Shown piece by piece: positions 20,259-31,005 of a DNA stretch of 64,000 bases. The notes beneath the pieces are model-generated. The model searched no databases and was not told where the DNA came from. It saw nothing but the letters and a program-made list of their open reading frames with translations. This stretch comes from Hermatobates lingyangjiaoensis (taxonomy: Eukaryota; Arthropoda; Insecta; Hemiptera; Hermatobatidae). Position 1 is the stretch's first letter. Each line of letters starts with the position of its first letter. The DNA is taken from assembly GCA_026182355.1 (NCBI GenBank), contig JAPFBL010000378.1, positions 389,501 through 453,500 on the forward strand, given 5' to 3'. A program made the position numbers and the translations under genes.

Positions 20259-20497
20259 CTAACTAACCTCAATACTATCTAGGTGAAGTGCTTTTGCATA
20301 CCATCTGCATGACTACCCTATACTTGACGTAGTGAATAAATCTATCGCCAGGTGGTTATCGAACCCTAGACCTACCAGTTCAAAGGCGAGCACCCAAGCT
20401 ACTGGGCTACCCTGGTCCCCTAACTAACCTCAATACTATCTAGGTGAAGTGCTGTTGCATACCATCTGCATGACTCTCTTATACTTGACGTATGTAA
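20259..20497 (+). repeat. Partial tandem duplication of SINE head plus flank
   Basis: TAACTAACCTCAATACTATC...CATCTGCATGACT occurs at 20262 and again at about 20420. A second, truncated inverted SINE head lies between the copies (20332-20417). It is a local duplication of the SINE-flank junction. Confidence 0.75.
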
Positions 20498-22190
20498 TTG
20501 AAAACTGATAAAGTTTTATCTTTAAAGTGGTGTCAGTTTTCTTTTGACAGGTGACTCTCATTCTTCTGATAATTCTAATTGAATTGAATTTGACACTGAA
20601 CTGCAATTGAAAAAAAAAAACTTTACTTAATTGCAGTTGCGTCATTCTTATCTTAGAAAAAACAAAAAAACCAATATTGTTATTTACCTTCTTTAGAAAT
20701 TATATGAATCAACACACTTCAACTTTTACTTCTCGACTTGTTTAATTAAGATTACTTGCAGTTTTTTTTTTAATTAAGTGAAAGTAATTTATAATGGTGA
20801 TTTAGCAAAAAAACAATTTAATTGAAGTATTACTTATTATAATACATCGAAAGACAAAAAAAAAAAATTGGTACAAAATTACACTCATAGTAACTTTTTT
20901 ATTATATTTTTTTTTTATTAATTTTACGAAATTAATAGCACAGGTCAAAGAAAGGAATAAAAAAATTATAATATGATCTAAATTATTTACACTATGAGGT
21001 TAAGTGGAGTGGATTCTGTTTATTCACTGGCGTGATGGTTTTTTTCTAAGCGGAAATGAAATATTTCATCGACCCCAATATCATTTCCTGTCGTGATTGG
21101 AAATATTTTCTCTTTATTTAGGTTTCCTTTATTTTGTTTTGTTTTGTTTGCTTGGTTTCCCTTTTGTATTTACCATTAAAAAAAAAAAAAAAAAAAAAAA
21201 ACTTTTAAAAGATATATCTACAGAATTTATAGACAGTTAAAAAAAAAGTTGTTAAATAAAACATTGTTAATACGATAGTTTGTTGTTAGTAAAATTATCG
21301 TAAAAAAAATTAATCATTTTATCAAGGCTTAGTGCCGTAAATTTAGTGCATTTTTGATAGTAGTGCAAAAATATTATATATAAATGTAACAAAAAAAATT
21401 TTTTTTTTTAATTTAAAATTTGTTAAATATAAACGTTGGTAACAAAATTAAGGCATGGAGCCAGAGTAGCCCAGAGGCTTGCGTGCTCGCTGATGGCAAT
21501 AGTGCAAATGTATTATAAATGTGGTAAATACAAGAAATATATAATAAACTACTACATTAGAGGGGAAAAATGAATAATTTTAGAAACAAACTTGAACACA
21601 ACTGTTATATAAAATATGAATGTTCTAAGGTAATATTATAAAGACACATTCCTTTCATTAATGTTATTTTATGTTAGGTAAATAAATTGAATATTTCAAT
21701 TTATAAGTTTTGTTTGTTTTAAATATATTTCATTGTGTAAATAACCTGAATTGATGTTTTATTTATTTATATGATAAAACAAATGATTTTTTTTTACGTT
21801 TAAGGTATTTTTATTTTGCTAAATATACCTACTGTGTATATATCTTGAATCATGTTAAGAATACTATACAAAAGCTTGGGCCTTATAAGAATCTGTTTTC
21901 GTGTCTTAATAACAAGAAACAAGAATTAAAATTATCCCTGTCAATCATTATCAGTGAATTTATTTCAATAACTATTGCTATAATTTCTGAGTGACACAAA
22001 GGGTCACGGTAGTCTAGTATTTAATATATCTATATAAAAGTATAACATATAAAAACTTTTTCAGTTAATATGAAAGCAGATATTCTTTTTAGATTTTAAA
22101 TATTTTTTTGCTTTTAATTATTTTAATTTATTACAGATTTTAATTATAATTTTCAACTGATTTTTTTATTATGAAATTGTCCATATAAAT
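20498..22190. other. No gene seen; A/T-homopolymer-rich intron
   Basis: Many A and T runs. It contains one short SINE head fragment at 21456-21500 (GGAGCCAGAGTAGCCCAGAG). Nothing else is recognisable. Confidence 0.55.
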
Positions 22191-22305
22191 AAAAGTAGTC
22201 TAGTTCGATAATCTCCGAGTACCTGTGTTGACCTTTATACGCACTAAGCCATATTTCAGGCCATATCGTTTTCAAATCAAGTCAGGTTGTCTTTTTACGA
22301 TTTGC

Positions 22306-22482
22306 CCTTTAGCCGTCCCATGTTCACATAGCGACGCCCAAGGTGGACCACATAAGTAAAATCTCCGAGTACCACATAGTGAGTTGACCATCCTTGATAT
22401 ACAGGCACTAATTGGGCTTCGAACTCTGAATTTATCAGTCTAGAGGCGAGCATGTAAGCGATTGGGCTACCATGGCCGCAGT
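22306..22482 (-). repeat. Diverged SINE head and unknown repeat
   Basis: The inverted tRNA head GGCGAGCATGTAAGCGATTG is at 22443-22478. The block before it, GGTGGACCAC...TCTCCGAG, resembles 23660-23722. Confidence 0.5.
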
Positions 22483-22572
22483 TATAACTGTACTTATTCT
22501 GTTTGATCAGGGTCTCTTTTTTTTTTTTGAGTGATGCGAGGCAATACTACATGCATGGGCCTGGTGTTGCAG

Positions 22573-22737
22573 GGCGTCGAGTGTCGAGGCTGGAGCAAGA
22601 TGGGAGCCCTGCTAGATCAACTGCTTCATCCAGGCGCTGATCTCGACTCCACTGTGCCTTCGCTTATCGACTGGAAGCAGCACAGGCCTATTGACCATGT
22701 AGTCATTGGAAAGAACCTGCCTGGCGGCGTCTGGCAG
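22573..22737 (+). CDS. OSGIN: OSGIN-like, coding exon 2 (visible numbering)
   Basis: This exon is 165 bp, phase 0 at both ends, with acceptor TTGCAG and donor CAG|GTAAAC. The translation starts GVECRGWSKMGALLDQLLHP and ends HVVIGKNLPGGVWQ. The DHVVIGKNLPGGVWQ stretch is the hallmark OSGIN segment corresponding to the GGxW motif of flavin monooxygenase-like proteins. The open frame runs a little upstream of the acceptor, but that part is intron. The intron before it is about 10.6 kb and filled with hammerhead palindromes, SINE copies and RTE-like repeats. Confidence 0.9.
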
Positions 22738-22879
22738 GTAAACATCATCAACCAATTCACTTTCAACTATACAAGAAAATACTGATATACGTGACATGTT
22801 GAAATTATATAAGACATGGTTGTGAAAAAAACCTGTTATTTTGTTTCTAAACTTTGTTAACCACCTCTAACCTGTTTTG

Positions 22880-23428
22880 GTATTATTGTATGGCCAGCAC
22901 CTACCAGCTGAAAAGTTTAAGGACTACCTTACTGGTCAGAGACCTGGGTCGTCCCCCTCCGAAGAGGGAAATACCCGTTCCCCCGGGCCAGGGCTTATTA
23001 AGAATGAGTACCAGTATAGGAGCATTTTGCCAATAAATGCTCCCACCCATTGGTGAGGGCCGGAGGTCTAGCTCCTCCTTGGTGTTATGCAGACACCCAC
23101 CCGAGAAGATACTGCTTCTCACACAGCGACACATCACATAAGATCATTTGTGTCTATTCTACCTGAGTAAGGAACCACAGCCACCACGAGTCCCACCGCA
23201 TGACGAGGCATGAGTGACCACCAGCAAGAGAGAAGAGATAGATAAAGTGAAAAATAAAATAAATAACATAAAATGAAAATCACTCATGGGCTTGGAGCCT
23301 CGTCCCCGTGGTACCGACAGTGTTTTAAGAGCTCTCGGGTGGAACTCCGGACCTAAGTCCTACTGAACAGCTATTGACAGCTGTGTGGGTCAGTGGCCCT
23401 TGAAAATTATAAAAAAAAAAAAAAAAAA
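22880..23428 (+). repeat. GC-richer retrosequence candidate ending in poly(A)
   Basis: A GC-rich island (CCCCCTCCGAAGAGG, GTTCCCCCGGGCCAGG) followed by a CTCTCGGGTGGAACTCC region and a run of about 20 A at 23409-23427, as at the 3' end of a retroposed element. The frames inside are short and match nothing I know. Confidence 0.4.
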
Positions 23429-24280
23429 ATTAGAAGTATTTAAATAAAAATAAATAAATAAATATAAATAAATAAAGTAAATTTTAGATTTGTCAGATAT
23501 CTTGAAGATACTTGAAGGAGCTTTGATATTATTTAGCGCTCCCAGCTTATTCAGCCATATACTCGTATCGCTGAAAACAACAACAAAAACAGACTGATGC
23601 CTTTTTTACGTGAAAGCTCTTTCGCCGCATCTCGGGAGCTACAAGCTCTAGCCCAGGATAGGGACAAACAAAACCTCCGAGATACGCCCGAAGTGGACCA
23701 CCTCTAACCACCTCTTTTGAGAAATCCAAATGGTGCCAATGTGAACCATCTTACCAGCTTCACTCCAGACTAACTTTTGCTGCGATCATGATTTGCGATA
23801 AAAACCTGAAAACTAATGCAGAGCAATTAACAACATTGAAAAGAAGCTATCACTGTTACCTAACACTAGGTAATTAGTAATATTAAACGGCGTAATCAAT
23901 TAAATTTAATGAGAACTGTATTTTAATTTGTTGTTTTCATTTGATCTACCATAGTTTAATTAATGAAAATTGATATGTACTAGTAGCATTACTTGCACTT
24001 TTCAGGTCAATTAAAATATAATGAACAAGACATTTTTATCTAACAAGATACAAATCTGCAACCTCATGGGGAATAATGTATTTAATTGAATGCCTTTTTA
24101 ATATTTAGATTTAATCTAATATTAATATATATTTGAATTTCAAGTCTTATCCAAATAAAGTCCATTTTCTCTTTTTAATATGATTATTATTTATATATAT
24201 TTGATTATATAAATAACTTGACAATAGACGATTAAAAAAGAATGAAGGAATGTTTTGAAAATTGCCTACGTTGCCACTTT
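23429..24280. other. No gene seen; AT-rich intron
   Basis: Unique AT-rich DNA with a repeated GTGGACCACCTCTAACCACC patch at 23690-23715. Confidence 0.5.
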
Positions 24281-24284
24281 TAAA

Positions 24285-25990
24285 AAATGAAGACTACGCT
24301 GAAACCAGTGATTTTGGGTCCATGTGAAACAAGTTCAGAATCCATGGTTTGGGGTCCATGGGGACCACCACCACCTTGATAAACAACATATCCTTGGTTT
24401 GGGGTCCATGTGTACCATTTTTTAAATTCCAGGTTTTGGGTCTTTGTAGACCATCTTGACAACCATATCCTTAGTTTCAGGTCCTGTGTACCAATTTTAG
24501 AACCCCTTGTTTTAGCTCCATGTGGACTACCTCGACAACCATATCCCCTTGGTTGGGGGTTTATGTGAAAAGTTTTTCAAACTTCTGGTTTTGGGTCCTT
24601 GTGGACCACCTTGATAAACATATCCTTGGTTTGGGTCCCTTGTGGGCTATTTTTAGAATACCTGGTTTTGCGTCCATGTGACCCACCTTGATAACAATAT
24701 CCTGGTTAGAGGCCCATGTGCACTATTTGATAATTCCTGGTTTTGGGTCCTTGTGGACCACCTTGATAAACATATACTTGTTGTTTTCTTTTGATTTAGT
24801 TTAATTAATAAAAATTGATATTTACTAGTAGCGTTACTTGTACTTTTCAGGTTAATTAAAATATAATGAACAAGACATTTTTATCTCACAAAATTCAAAT
24901 CTTGTTTGGGTTCCTTGTGCACTATTTTTAGAATTCCTGGTATTGGGTCCCTGGATAAAAAATTATATTTTTAGAATTTCTAGTTTTGGGTCCTTGAGGA
25001 CAACCTTGATAACCATAACCTTGGTTTGAGTCCCTTGTGCACTATTTTTAGAATTCTTGGTTTTGGGTCCCTGGACTAAAGAATTATATTTTTTGAATTC
25101 CTGGTTTTGGGTCCCTGGACTAAAAAATTATAATTTCAGAATTCCTGATTTTGGCTCCCTGGACTAAAGAATTATATTTTTTGAATTCCTGGTTTTAAGT
25201 CCCTGGACTAAAAAATTATAATTTTAGAATTCCTGGTTTTGGGTTCCTGGACTAAAAAATTATAATTTTAGAATTCATGGTTTTGGGTCCGTGGACTAAA
25301 AAATTAAATTTTTAGAATTCCTGGTTTTTGGTCCCTAGACTAAAAAATTTAAATTTTTAGAATTCCTGGTTTTGGGTCCCTAGACTTAATAATTATATTT
25401 TTTGAATTCCTGGTTTTGGGTCCCTGGACTAAAAAATTCTAATTTCAGAATTCCTGGTTTTGGCTCCCTGGACTAAAGAATTATATTTTTTGAATTCCTG
25501 GTTTTAAGTCCCTGGACTAAAAAATTATAATTTTAGAATTCCTGGTTTTGGGTTCCTGGACTAAAAAATTATAATTTTAGAATTCATGGTTTTGGGTCCG
25601 TGGACTAAAAAATTAAATTTTTAGAATTCCTGGTTTTTGGTCCCTAGACTAAAAAATTTAAATTTTTAGAATTTCTGGTTTTGGGTCCCTAGACTTAATA
25701 ATTATATTTTTTGAATTCCTGGTTTTGGGTCCCTGGACTAAAAAATTCTAATTTCAGAATTCCTAGTTTTGGCTCCCTGGACTAAAGAATTATATTTTTT
25801 GAATTCCTGGTTTTAAGTCCCTGGACTAAAAAATTATAATTTTAGAATTCATGGTTTTGGGTCCGTGGACTAAAAAATTAAATTTTTAGAATTCCTGGTT
25901 TTTGGTCCCTAGACTAAAAAATTAAATTTTTAGAATTCCTGGTTTTGGGTCCCTAGACTTAATAATTATATTTTTGGTATTCCTGGTTTG
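24285..25990 (+). repeat. 57-bp minisatellite with 309-bp higher-order period
   Basis: Units GAATTCCTGGTTTTGGGTCC + CTGGACTAAAAAATTATA repeat from 24900 on; a more diverged part (GGGTCCATGTGGACCACC) runs 24300-24780. The variant GGCTCCCTGG recurs at 25153, 25462 and 25771, a 309-bp higher-order repeat. The array ends about 100 bp before OSGIN exon 3. Confidence 0.92.
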
Positions 25991-26091
25991 GGGTCCTTGT
26001 GATGAGTATCCCTCTACTTTAAGCGTTACTCTGTTGTGTTTATTTGTATTGGTTGGCACATTGTTAAGTTGATTGTGTCTGTGTTGTTTAG

Positions 26092-26246
26092 AGCATCGAC
26101 GAGAATGTCGTGAGCCTGTCGCTGAGTTCGTGGATGGAGTTGCCAGGTCTTCCCTTTCATGAGTTCGAAGGTGACTGTTCTCCTCCACACAGGGTGTCTG
26201 CAGGCCAGCTGGCAGCCTACTATGCCCACTATGCCCGCAAGACAAA
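26092..26246 (+). CDS. OSGIN: OSGIN-like, coding exon 3
   Basis: The acceptor is TTGTTTAG and the donor AAA|GTACCA. The exon is 155 bp, entering in phase 0 and leaving two bases of a Lys codon. It encodes SLSLSSWMELPGLPFHEF, matching the OSGIN WMELPGL segment, and QLAAYYAHYARKTK, matching the family's YY.HY segment. A 57-bp minisatellite ends about 100 bp upstream, and an array of hammerhead-like motifs begins about 120 bp downstream, so the exon is squeezed between two arrays. Confidence 0.86.
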
Positions 26247-26364
26247 GTACCACTATACTATTCATAAATATACTATTAATTAAATGAAACGGTCCAGCGG
26301 AGTTTTAAATAAAAAACAATTAAAAAGAAGATAGCACACAGATAAGACACAGGAATAACTCACT

Positions 26365-26397
26365 TCTATATTTCGACCATCGTCGTTATCACGAGAC
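26365..26397 (-). ncRNA. hammerhead-like motif 1 of 54-bp array, broken
   Basis: GAAA, stem II and ATAT are kept; the core reads GTGATAA. Confidence 0.5.
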
Positions 26398-26414
26398 GAA
26401 GAGTCCTGCAGAAA

Positions 26415-26452
26415 GGCTTCTGTATTTCGACCATCGTTGTCATCAGGAGGCG
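26415..26452 (-). ncRNA. hammerhead-like motif 2 of 54-bp array
   Basis: Core CTGATGA (26440-26446), GAAA (26425-26428), loop GATG kept, but stem II loses its first pair to GAC>AAC and stem III reads ATAC (one mismatch). Stem I CTC/GAA-type pairing is partial. Confidence 0.6.
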
Positions 26453-26470
26453 AAGAGTCCCATAGTAAAG

Positions 26471-26506
26471 CATCTATATTTCGACCATCGTCATTATCAG
26501 GAAGTG
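26471..26506 (-). ncRNA. hammerhead-like motif 3 of 54-bp array, core variant
   Basis: Core CTGATAA (26494-26500; G8 to A, expected to inactivate), GAAA (26479-26482), stem III ATAT. Confidence 0.55.
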
Positions 26507-26523
26507 AAGAGTCCCACAGTAAG

Positions 26524-26560
26524 GCTTCTATATTTCGACCATCGTCGTCATCAGGAGGCG
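26524..26560 (-). ncRNA. hammerhead-like motif 4 of 54-bp array, intact
   Basis: Core CTGATGA (26548-26554), stem II GAC/GTC, GAAA (26533-26536), stem III ATAT, cleavage base A, stem I with C-G and U-A next to the core. Confidence 0.75.
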
Positions 26561-26592
26561 AAGAGTCCCGCAGGAAGACTTCCTGCGGGACT

Positions 26593-26633
26593 CTTCGCCT
26601 CCTGATGATGACGATAGTCGAAATATAGAAGTA
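26593..26633 (+). ncRNA. hammerhead-like motif on opposite arm, sense to OSGIN
   Basis: Core CTGATGA (26602-26608), extra U, stem II GAC/GTC, GAAA (26620-26623), stem III ATAT, cleavage base A. Intact. Confidence 0.72.
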
Positions 26634-26754
26634 AGTTATTCCTGTGTCTATCTGTGTGCTATCTTCTTTTTAATTAGTTTTTATTTAAATATACTATTAT
26701 ATATACTACATCTATACACACCTACTACTATACACACCTACTACTACATCTATA

Positions 26755-26855
26755 CAAAACCACACCTACAGTTTCTAATTTTCGGTTTGAACCGTCTTCA
26801 GGAGAGATAAGAGAGGGAAACCAAGCGCACTGGTCTTAGAGACGGTTTGGAGACC
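26755..26855. mobile_element. Family B hammerhead half-palindrome
   Basis: One arm only, from CTACAGTTTCTAATTTTCGG to GGTTTGGAGACC; the second arm is missing. The motif is at 26771-26807 (minus): core CTGAAGA, stem II GGTT/AACC, GAAA, AATT, cleavage base A. Confidence 0.7.
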
Positions 26856-27189
26856 AACAATGTTGCCACATACGCACCGCGTCACAGAGAATAAGGTAGA
26901 CAGGAATCAATTTATAGTTATTGTGATTTAAAGTTTGTTCCGAAAAATATTAATTTAGTAAAGAATATTTTGAGAGATAATAATTATCCAGAAAGTTGAA
27001 TTAAAAAAAAAAAATGTTTACTCGCATAATAAAGAAAAAACAGTAAAACAGACTGGTATTAGAATCTGGGGTCCCAAGGAAAGTTACTGAAGCAAAAAGG
27101 GTTCCACGTCGAAAAACGTTTGAGAAACTCTTCTCCAGATATGTGATAAGTTCGTCCTCAGTGGCAACATTAATTATTATCTGATTGAC

Positions 27190-27792
27190 CTTCATTTCGT
27201 TATACTATAATTAAAGGGTGCACTTAGAGATCCCTGCGCCGTAAGTCTCCTTGTAAAGGGCGAATGGAAATTACTTTTATAAGATTTTCGATGATTTCGA
27301 TGATGAAGGGGGTTCATCATCATTTGCACCCTGCCGGTTCACAAAGTTATTTATTCTGAATAGATAGTACATCTTTAACTCTGAGAAACATCTTTTCAAT
27401 GATGTTAAATACGCAATATATTTATATACGCAAATTAAATTAAAGTCAACTAACAATACCTACTTGCTACACTTGTATACTTTCAAAATAAACATGTCTG
27501 TGAAGTTAGCAAAACACAGCTTAAAAGTGCATAACTTCACTTCTTAACAGAATTATCAATCAATTTAGAGCCTATATTTTAAGTTAGGCATACACAAATC
27601 TACTGTCAAAGTTTCAGCTTGCTATGTATTATGGTGGCTGAGTTTACTTGTGACAACATTTTATTGACAAACAGACAGAAATTTGTCTAAGGGTGGATTT
27701 GGTTTCTTCTGTGTATGAAACGTAAAGAAAACTTGAAATGAGTCGGTTCTAAGCAATGTACAGACAAAATCATTATTTTATTTATATAGATA
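27190..27792 (+). repeat. RTE-like 3' end, second copy
   Basis: It shares GATAGTACATC...CTCTGAGAAACA, the CAAAGTTTCAGCT block and the final ATCATTATTTTATTTATA with 15100-15748. No coding frame. Confidence 0.55.
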
Positions 27793-27916
27793 TGCAGGCA
27801 CAGCAATCTAATTTTCAGTTATTGTTGTTCAAATTTGTTTTTAATATCCCCTCTTTTATTAGAGCTTAATATTTTTATTATAGTGCTATTATAGTATGTT
27901 ACCTACCACTGAAAGG

Positions 27917-28068
27917 GGTCAGGCTAGCTTAGTGGTTACGTGCTTGCCTCTGAACTGATAGGACCGGGGTTCGATCCCCACCTGGCCCTCGATTTATTCA
28001 CGCGGGAGGTGAATAAATCTGAGCTCGTCGTCCCTCGGAGAAGGACATTAAACTGTCGGTCCTGAGCC
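27917..28068 (+). repeat. tRNA-derived SINE, 3' truncated at MULE junction
   Basis: The head CAGGCTAGCTTAGTGGTTAC and body are intact up to CGGTCCTGAGCC, where the MULE end begins. Confidence 0.82.
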
Positions 28069-28180
28069 CCGTGCATTACATTTGCGCAAATCTAGCTTAC
28101 ATTTGCGCAAAAAAACAATTACATTTGCGCAAAAAAAACCTTACATTTGCGCAAAAAAATATTTACATTTGCGCAATCAG
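28069..28180 (+). repeat. Five copies of a 14-bp motif at MULE end
   Basis: TTACATTTGCGCAA recurs five times at about 21-bp spacing (near 28077, 28098, 28119, 28141, 28163). It lies between the truncated SINE and the transposase pseudogene, as subterminal transposase-binding repeats would. Confidence 0.75.
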
Positions 28181-28325
28181 ATGGGGATTAAAGTAAAAAA
28201 AAAATGGAAAAAAAGTATCTTCTTTATTACAAAAACGTTAAAGTGATGATTTCAAACAATTGTACTTTATTACAAAAAAGTTAAAATGATGATTTAAAAA
28301 AAATGTTAATAATTGATAAAAATAC

Positions 28326-29398
28326 TTAAGGAAAATACTTAAATCCTATAGTTTTTATGAATTGACGACGATCTATATCACCTGCCATAAACTTTGTGTG
28401 CTTTTGCATTAAATCAAGAATTTTCTCTTTCTCACTTCGGCGCAGTGTTGCTTGAGTGCCTAAACCTCTACATTTAATATAAGTAGTAGTCTGTATTTTA
28501 AGGAGTACATCTAAGAAATGAATATGGATGGATGGGCATTGTAAAATTGTTCATTGTAATGAGCATGAAATGATTCTGGTCCATTTGTGGTCCTTCTTGC
28601 ATCAGCTGACGGAACGGAGGCCCATAAAATGGGAGGATATACAGATTCTGGTGTAAGGTAATAATCTACCATATAGTCGGCAAAAGCAATACATCGCTGA
28701 TCATCTGGAATAAATGACATGATATCGGTGACAAAGCAGTCACCAACATCATCAGCAGCTAAGAAAGGTATACCAAAAAAGTGTGTTAGCCATATTCCTA
28801 TTTCTGATGACTTGTCCTTAAACACGGAACTCAATCCTAGCTTTTGGATTTTCCGCCACCATGCTTGGCCGAGATGAAATCTGCAACATTGAATGGTTGA
28901 ATCGGGAAATATTCTTCGTACAGTATTATGCATTGCCATTTCGAAATCAACATGGATTAATTCAGGTTTAAATTGTAAATTCTTGTCTTCGCACAACTTA
29001 CACAGGATGCTCATAAAGGTCACATACGTATTCTCCGACTTTGAAGGTAGCAATGCATATACAAGAGGTATATAATGTCCATTTTTGAAACCGTGTATGG
29101 TATATAGTTGTTCAAAAAATTTGGGACAACATTTAAATGTTCCATCAATGAAAATTTCATTCACAATTTTACACAATACTTCAAGGTTGGATAAGCATGA
29201 AAATATAATTATGCCACTTTCAGCATCATTTGATAAGCAAAAGAGTTCTGACTTGGATGTTTCTATTAAAATTTTTTTGATACTTTCATGTACATCTGCT
29301 CTGCTCTTGGGTAGCGTTGGGTATTTTTTCCGACGTTCTCTGTAAATTGCCATCGATAAGCTCTTAAGGTCCGTAGTGGTGAGAGTATCTTCTTGCAC
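28326..29398 (-). pseudogene. MULE-type transposase (FLYWCH/MULE family), frameshifted
   Basis: A 295-residue frame includes IVNEIFIDGTFKCCPKFFEQ, HVDFEMAMHNTVRRIFPDST and CRFHLGQAWWRKIQKLGL, the DGTFK, D.E.A and C.FH blocks of the MULE transposase domain. The ...NAHPSI end is frameshifted at a CATCCATCC repeat; the other frame continues HIHFLDVLLKIQ to a stop at 28326-28328. No FLYWCH zinc finger upstream: the 5' part is cut off by a SINE at about 29425. It is in an OSGIN intron, antisense to the gene. Confidence 0.82.
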
Positions 29399-29424
29399 AT
29401 TTTGTATTTCGGTGGTTACACACT

Positions 29425-29748
29425 CAGGCTCAGTTCGGTGGTTAACGGATTCTCCTCTGAACTAGTAGGTCTCATGGTTCGATACCAAATCTGGCACTCG
29501 AATTATTCATGTGGGAGGTGAATAAATATGAGCAAGTCATCCCTCAGAGAGGATGTTAAGTCATTGGTCCATTAGCCAGTACGATGTCAGGTACTCGTTA
29601 AAGATCCCCTACTCTAAATACATTTGAGTTAGGCAAAATTTAGGACTCCCAATGTAGAATCAATCTTCATTGTGTGGTATCACAAAGGGCCAATGCTTGG
29701 CCTACGCGTGTTCCCTTGTGGGACTGCCACTGCAACCTAACCTAACCT
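29425..29748 (+). repeat. tRNA-derived SINE, full length, at 5' end of MULE
   Basis: Head AGGCTCAGTTCGGTGGTTAA, B box GGTTCGATACC, body, tail TGCAACCTAACCTAACC. Together with 27917-28068 it brackets the MULE. Confidence 0.82.
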
Positions 29749-29749
29749 A

Positions 29750-30143
29750 CCTACCACCGAGGGAGTTTAGGAGCCTCAGAGTTGATAAATCAACAATGGC
29801 CAAAAAGTTTATAAAACTAATTTGTTTAATTATTTCAAAATGTAAACATGGATGGATTTTGTTGTAATTGATAATTTCAGGTAAATAATGTCTATTTATT
29901 AGACTCAAAGAAGTGTTTGTTCTTCTCTCAAACGAGGAATGTAGCAAGAACTAATTAAACTTATATTGAAAGAAACATTACGGCAATATAAGTATGAGTT
30001 ACCATTTAAGAAAAAGAAATGACTCCAAAATCATTACTGGCGATTAGGGAAACCCTTATGACCTCTGTGTAAAGGTCATAAGCCTGTGTATAAGACCATA
30101 AGTCATAAAGGTCTCTGTAAATGCTGGGGCTCAGCCCTACCAC
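29750..30143 (+). repeat. Unclassified interspersed repeat, copy 1
   Basis: GAGGGAGTTTAGGAGCCTCA to CTGGGGCTCAG; a second copy is at 40972-41320. Copy 1 is flanked by CCTACCAC at 29750-29757 and 30136-30143, possibly an 8-bp target duplication. No coding potential. Confidence 0.6.
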
Positions 30144-30561
30144 TTATTATGGTATCTACCGTAAATAATGAACAGTTTGTATGAATACATTTATTCGAAG
30201 GTATTCACAACTGATTACAATTTTTTTTTTTTAAAACTATACTTTTTTTTTTAAAATATATACAAGATATCCCGTCAAAAATTATATTCTATTATTGTTT
30301 GTAAACATATCTTACATTTTTACAAGATATTTACGACAATTTACGAGGTATGACGGACAGTATTACTACTAATTTTAATATCTTACATCGTTCAAGAAAG
30401 CTAGGAACATAACTTGGTGTTTTCTCAGAATCTTCCAAAGTAATGGTCTAAATGAGATTGCAAATGCTGTTAAGGTACTCCTCTTTTTCTTTTTCAGGAT
30501 GTCAATCTTCGCGATATATAATCATATAATTCGCGATATATAAATGTTAAATTTTCTAAAT

Positions 30562-30997
30562 CAGTGTTTCCCAAACTTTTTCGAGCGACCGCCCCCTTGG
30601 GTCCATAAACTTATACTCAACACTCCTCAATAATAATCAGAATCTTAGACTAAATAACGAAATGAGTAACGTTTTAATAATGAAATTAATATAATGACTA
30701 ATCGAATATTTATTTATAACCCAATATATGTATTGTTTCATAGCATATTTATGCAAAAGAAACTTAGATAAGAATATACTTTTAACATAAAAATAAATTA
30801 TCAAACTAAATAATTTTAAGAAACCTTTTCCTAGAAGTTTACATGTGGTGTTTTCACTTAAATTTAGAAATTATATTGCATGAACATTTTCAATTTATGG
30901 AAATAGAATCCCAACTCCTTTTTGCATTAGCGCCCCCCGATATCAAAGCACCGCACCGCCCCCAGGGGGGCGGTACCGCTCACTTTGGGAAACACTG
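30562..30997 (+). mobile_element. hAT-type non-autonomous element with 8-bp TSD
   Basis: TIRs CAGTGTTTCCCAAACTTT and AAACTTTGGG-like inverse (CACTTTGGGAAACACTG at the right end). Target duplication TTCTAAAT at 30554-30561 and 30998-31005. 436 bp with no transposase frame. Confidence 0.9.
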
Positions 30998-31005
30998 TTC
31001 TAAAT

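Larger units (their letters stand above)
26290..26695. mobile_element. Family C hammerhead element with tandem motif array
   Basis: The outer arms are those of family C (TTTAAATAAAAAACAATTAA...ATAACTCACTTCTAT and inverse). Instead of one motif per arm, the left arm holds four motifs in 54-bp tandem units, and the right arm holds one. It lies in OSGIN intron 3, just after the exon. Confidence 0.82.

Noticed and set aside
22531..22785. 84-residue ORF as a complete small gene
   Set aside because: Only 22573-22737 is exon; the ends lie in intron beyond good splice sites.
26365..26560. CRISPR array (54-bp period)
   Set aside because: Eukaryotic context; the whole unit repeats without variable spacers and matches the hammerhead family C motif.
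28893..29345. Two plus-strand frames of 60 and 86 residues
   Set aside because: Antisense shadows of the MULE transposase pseudogene.
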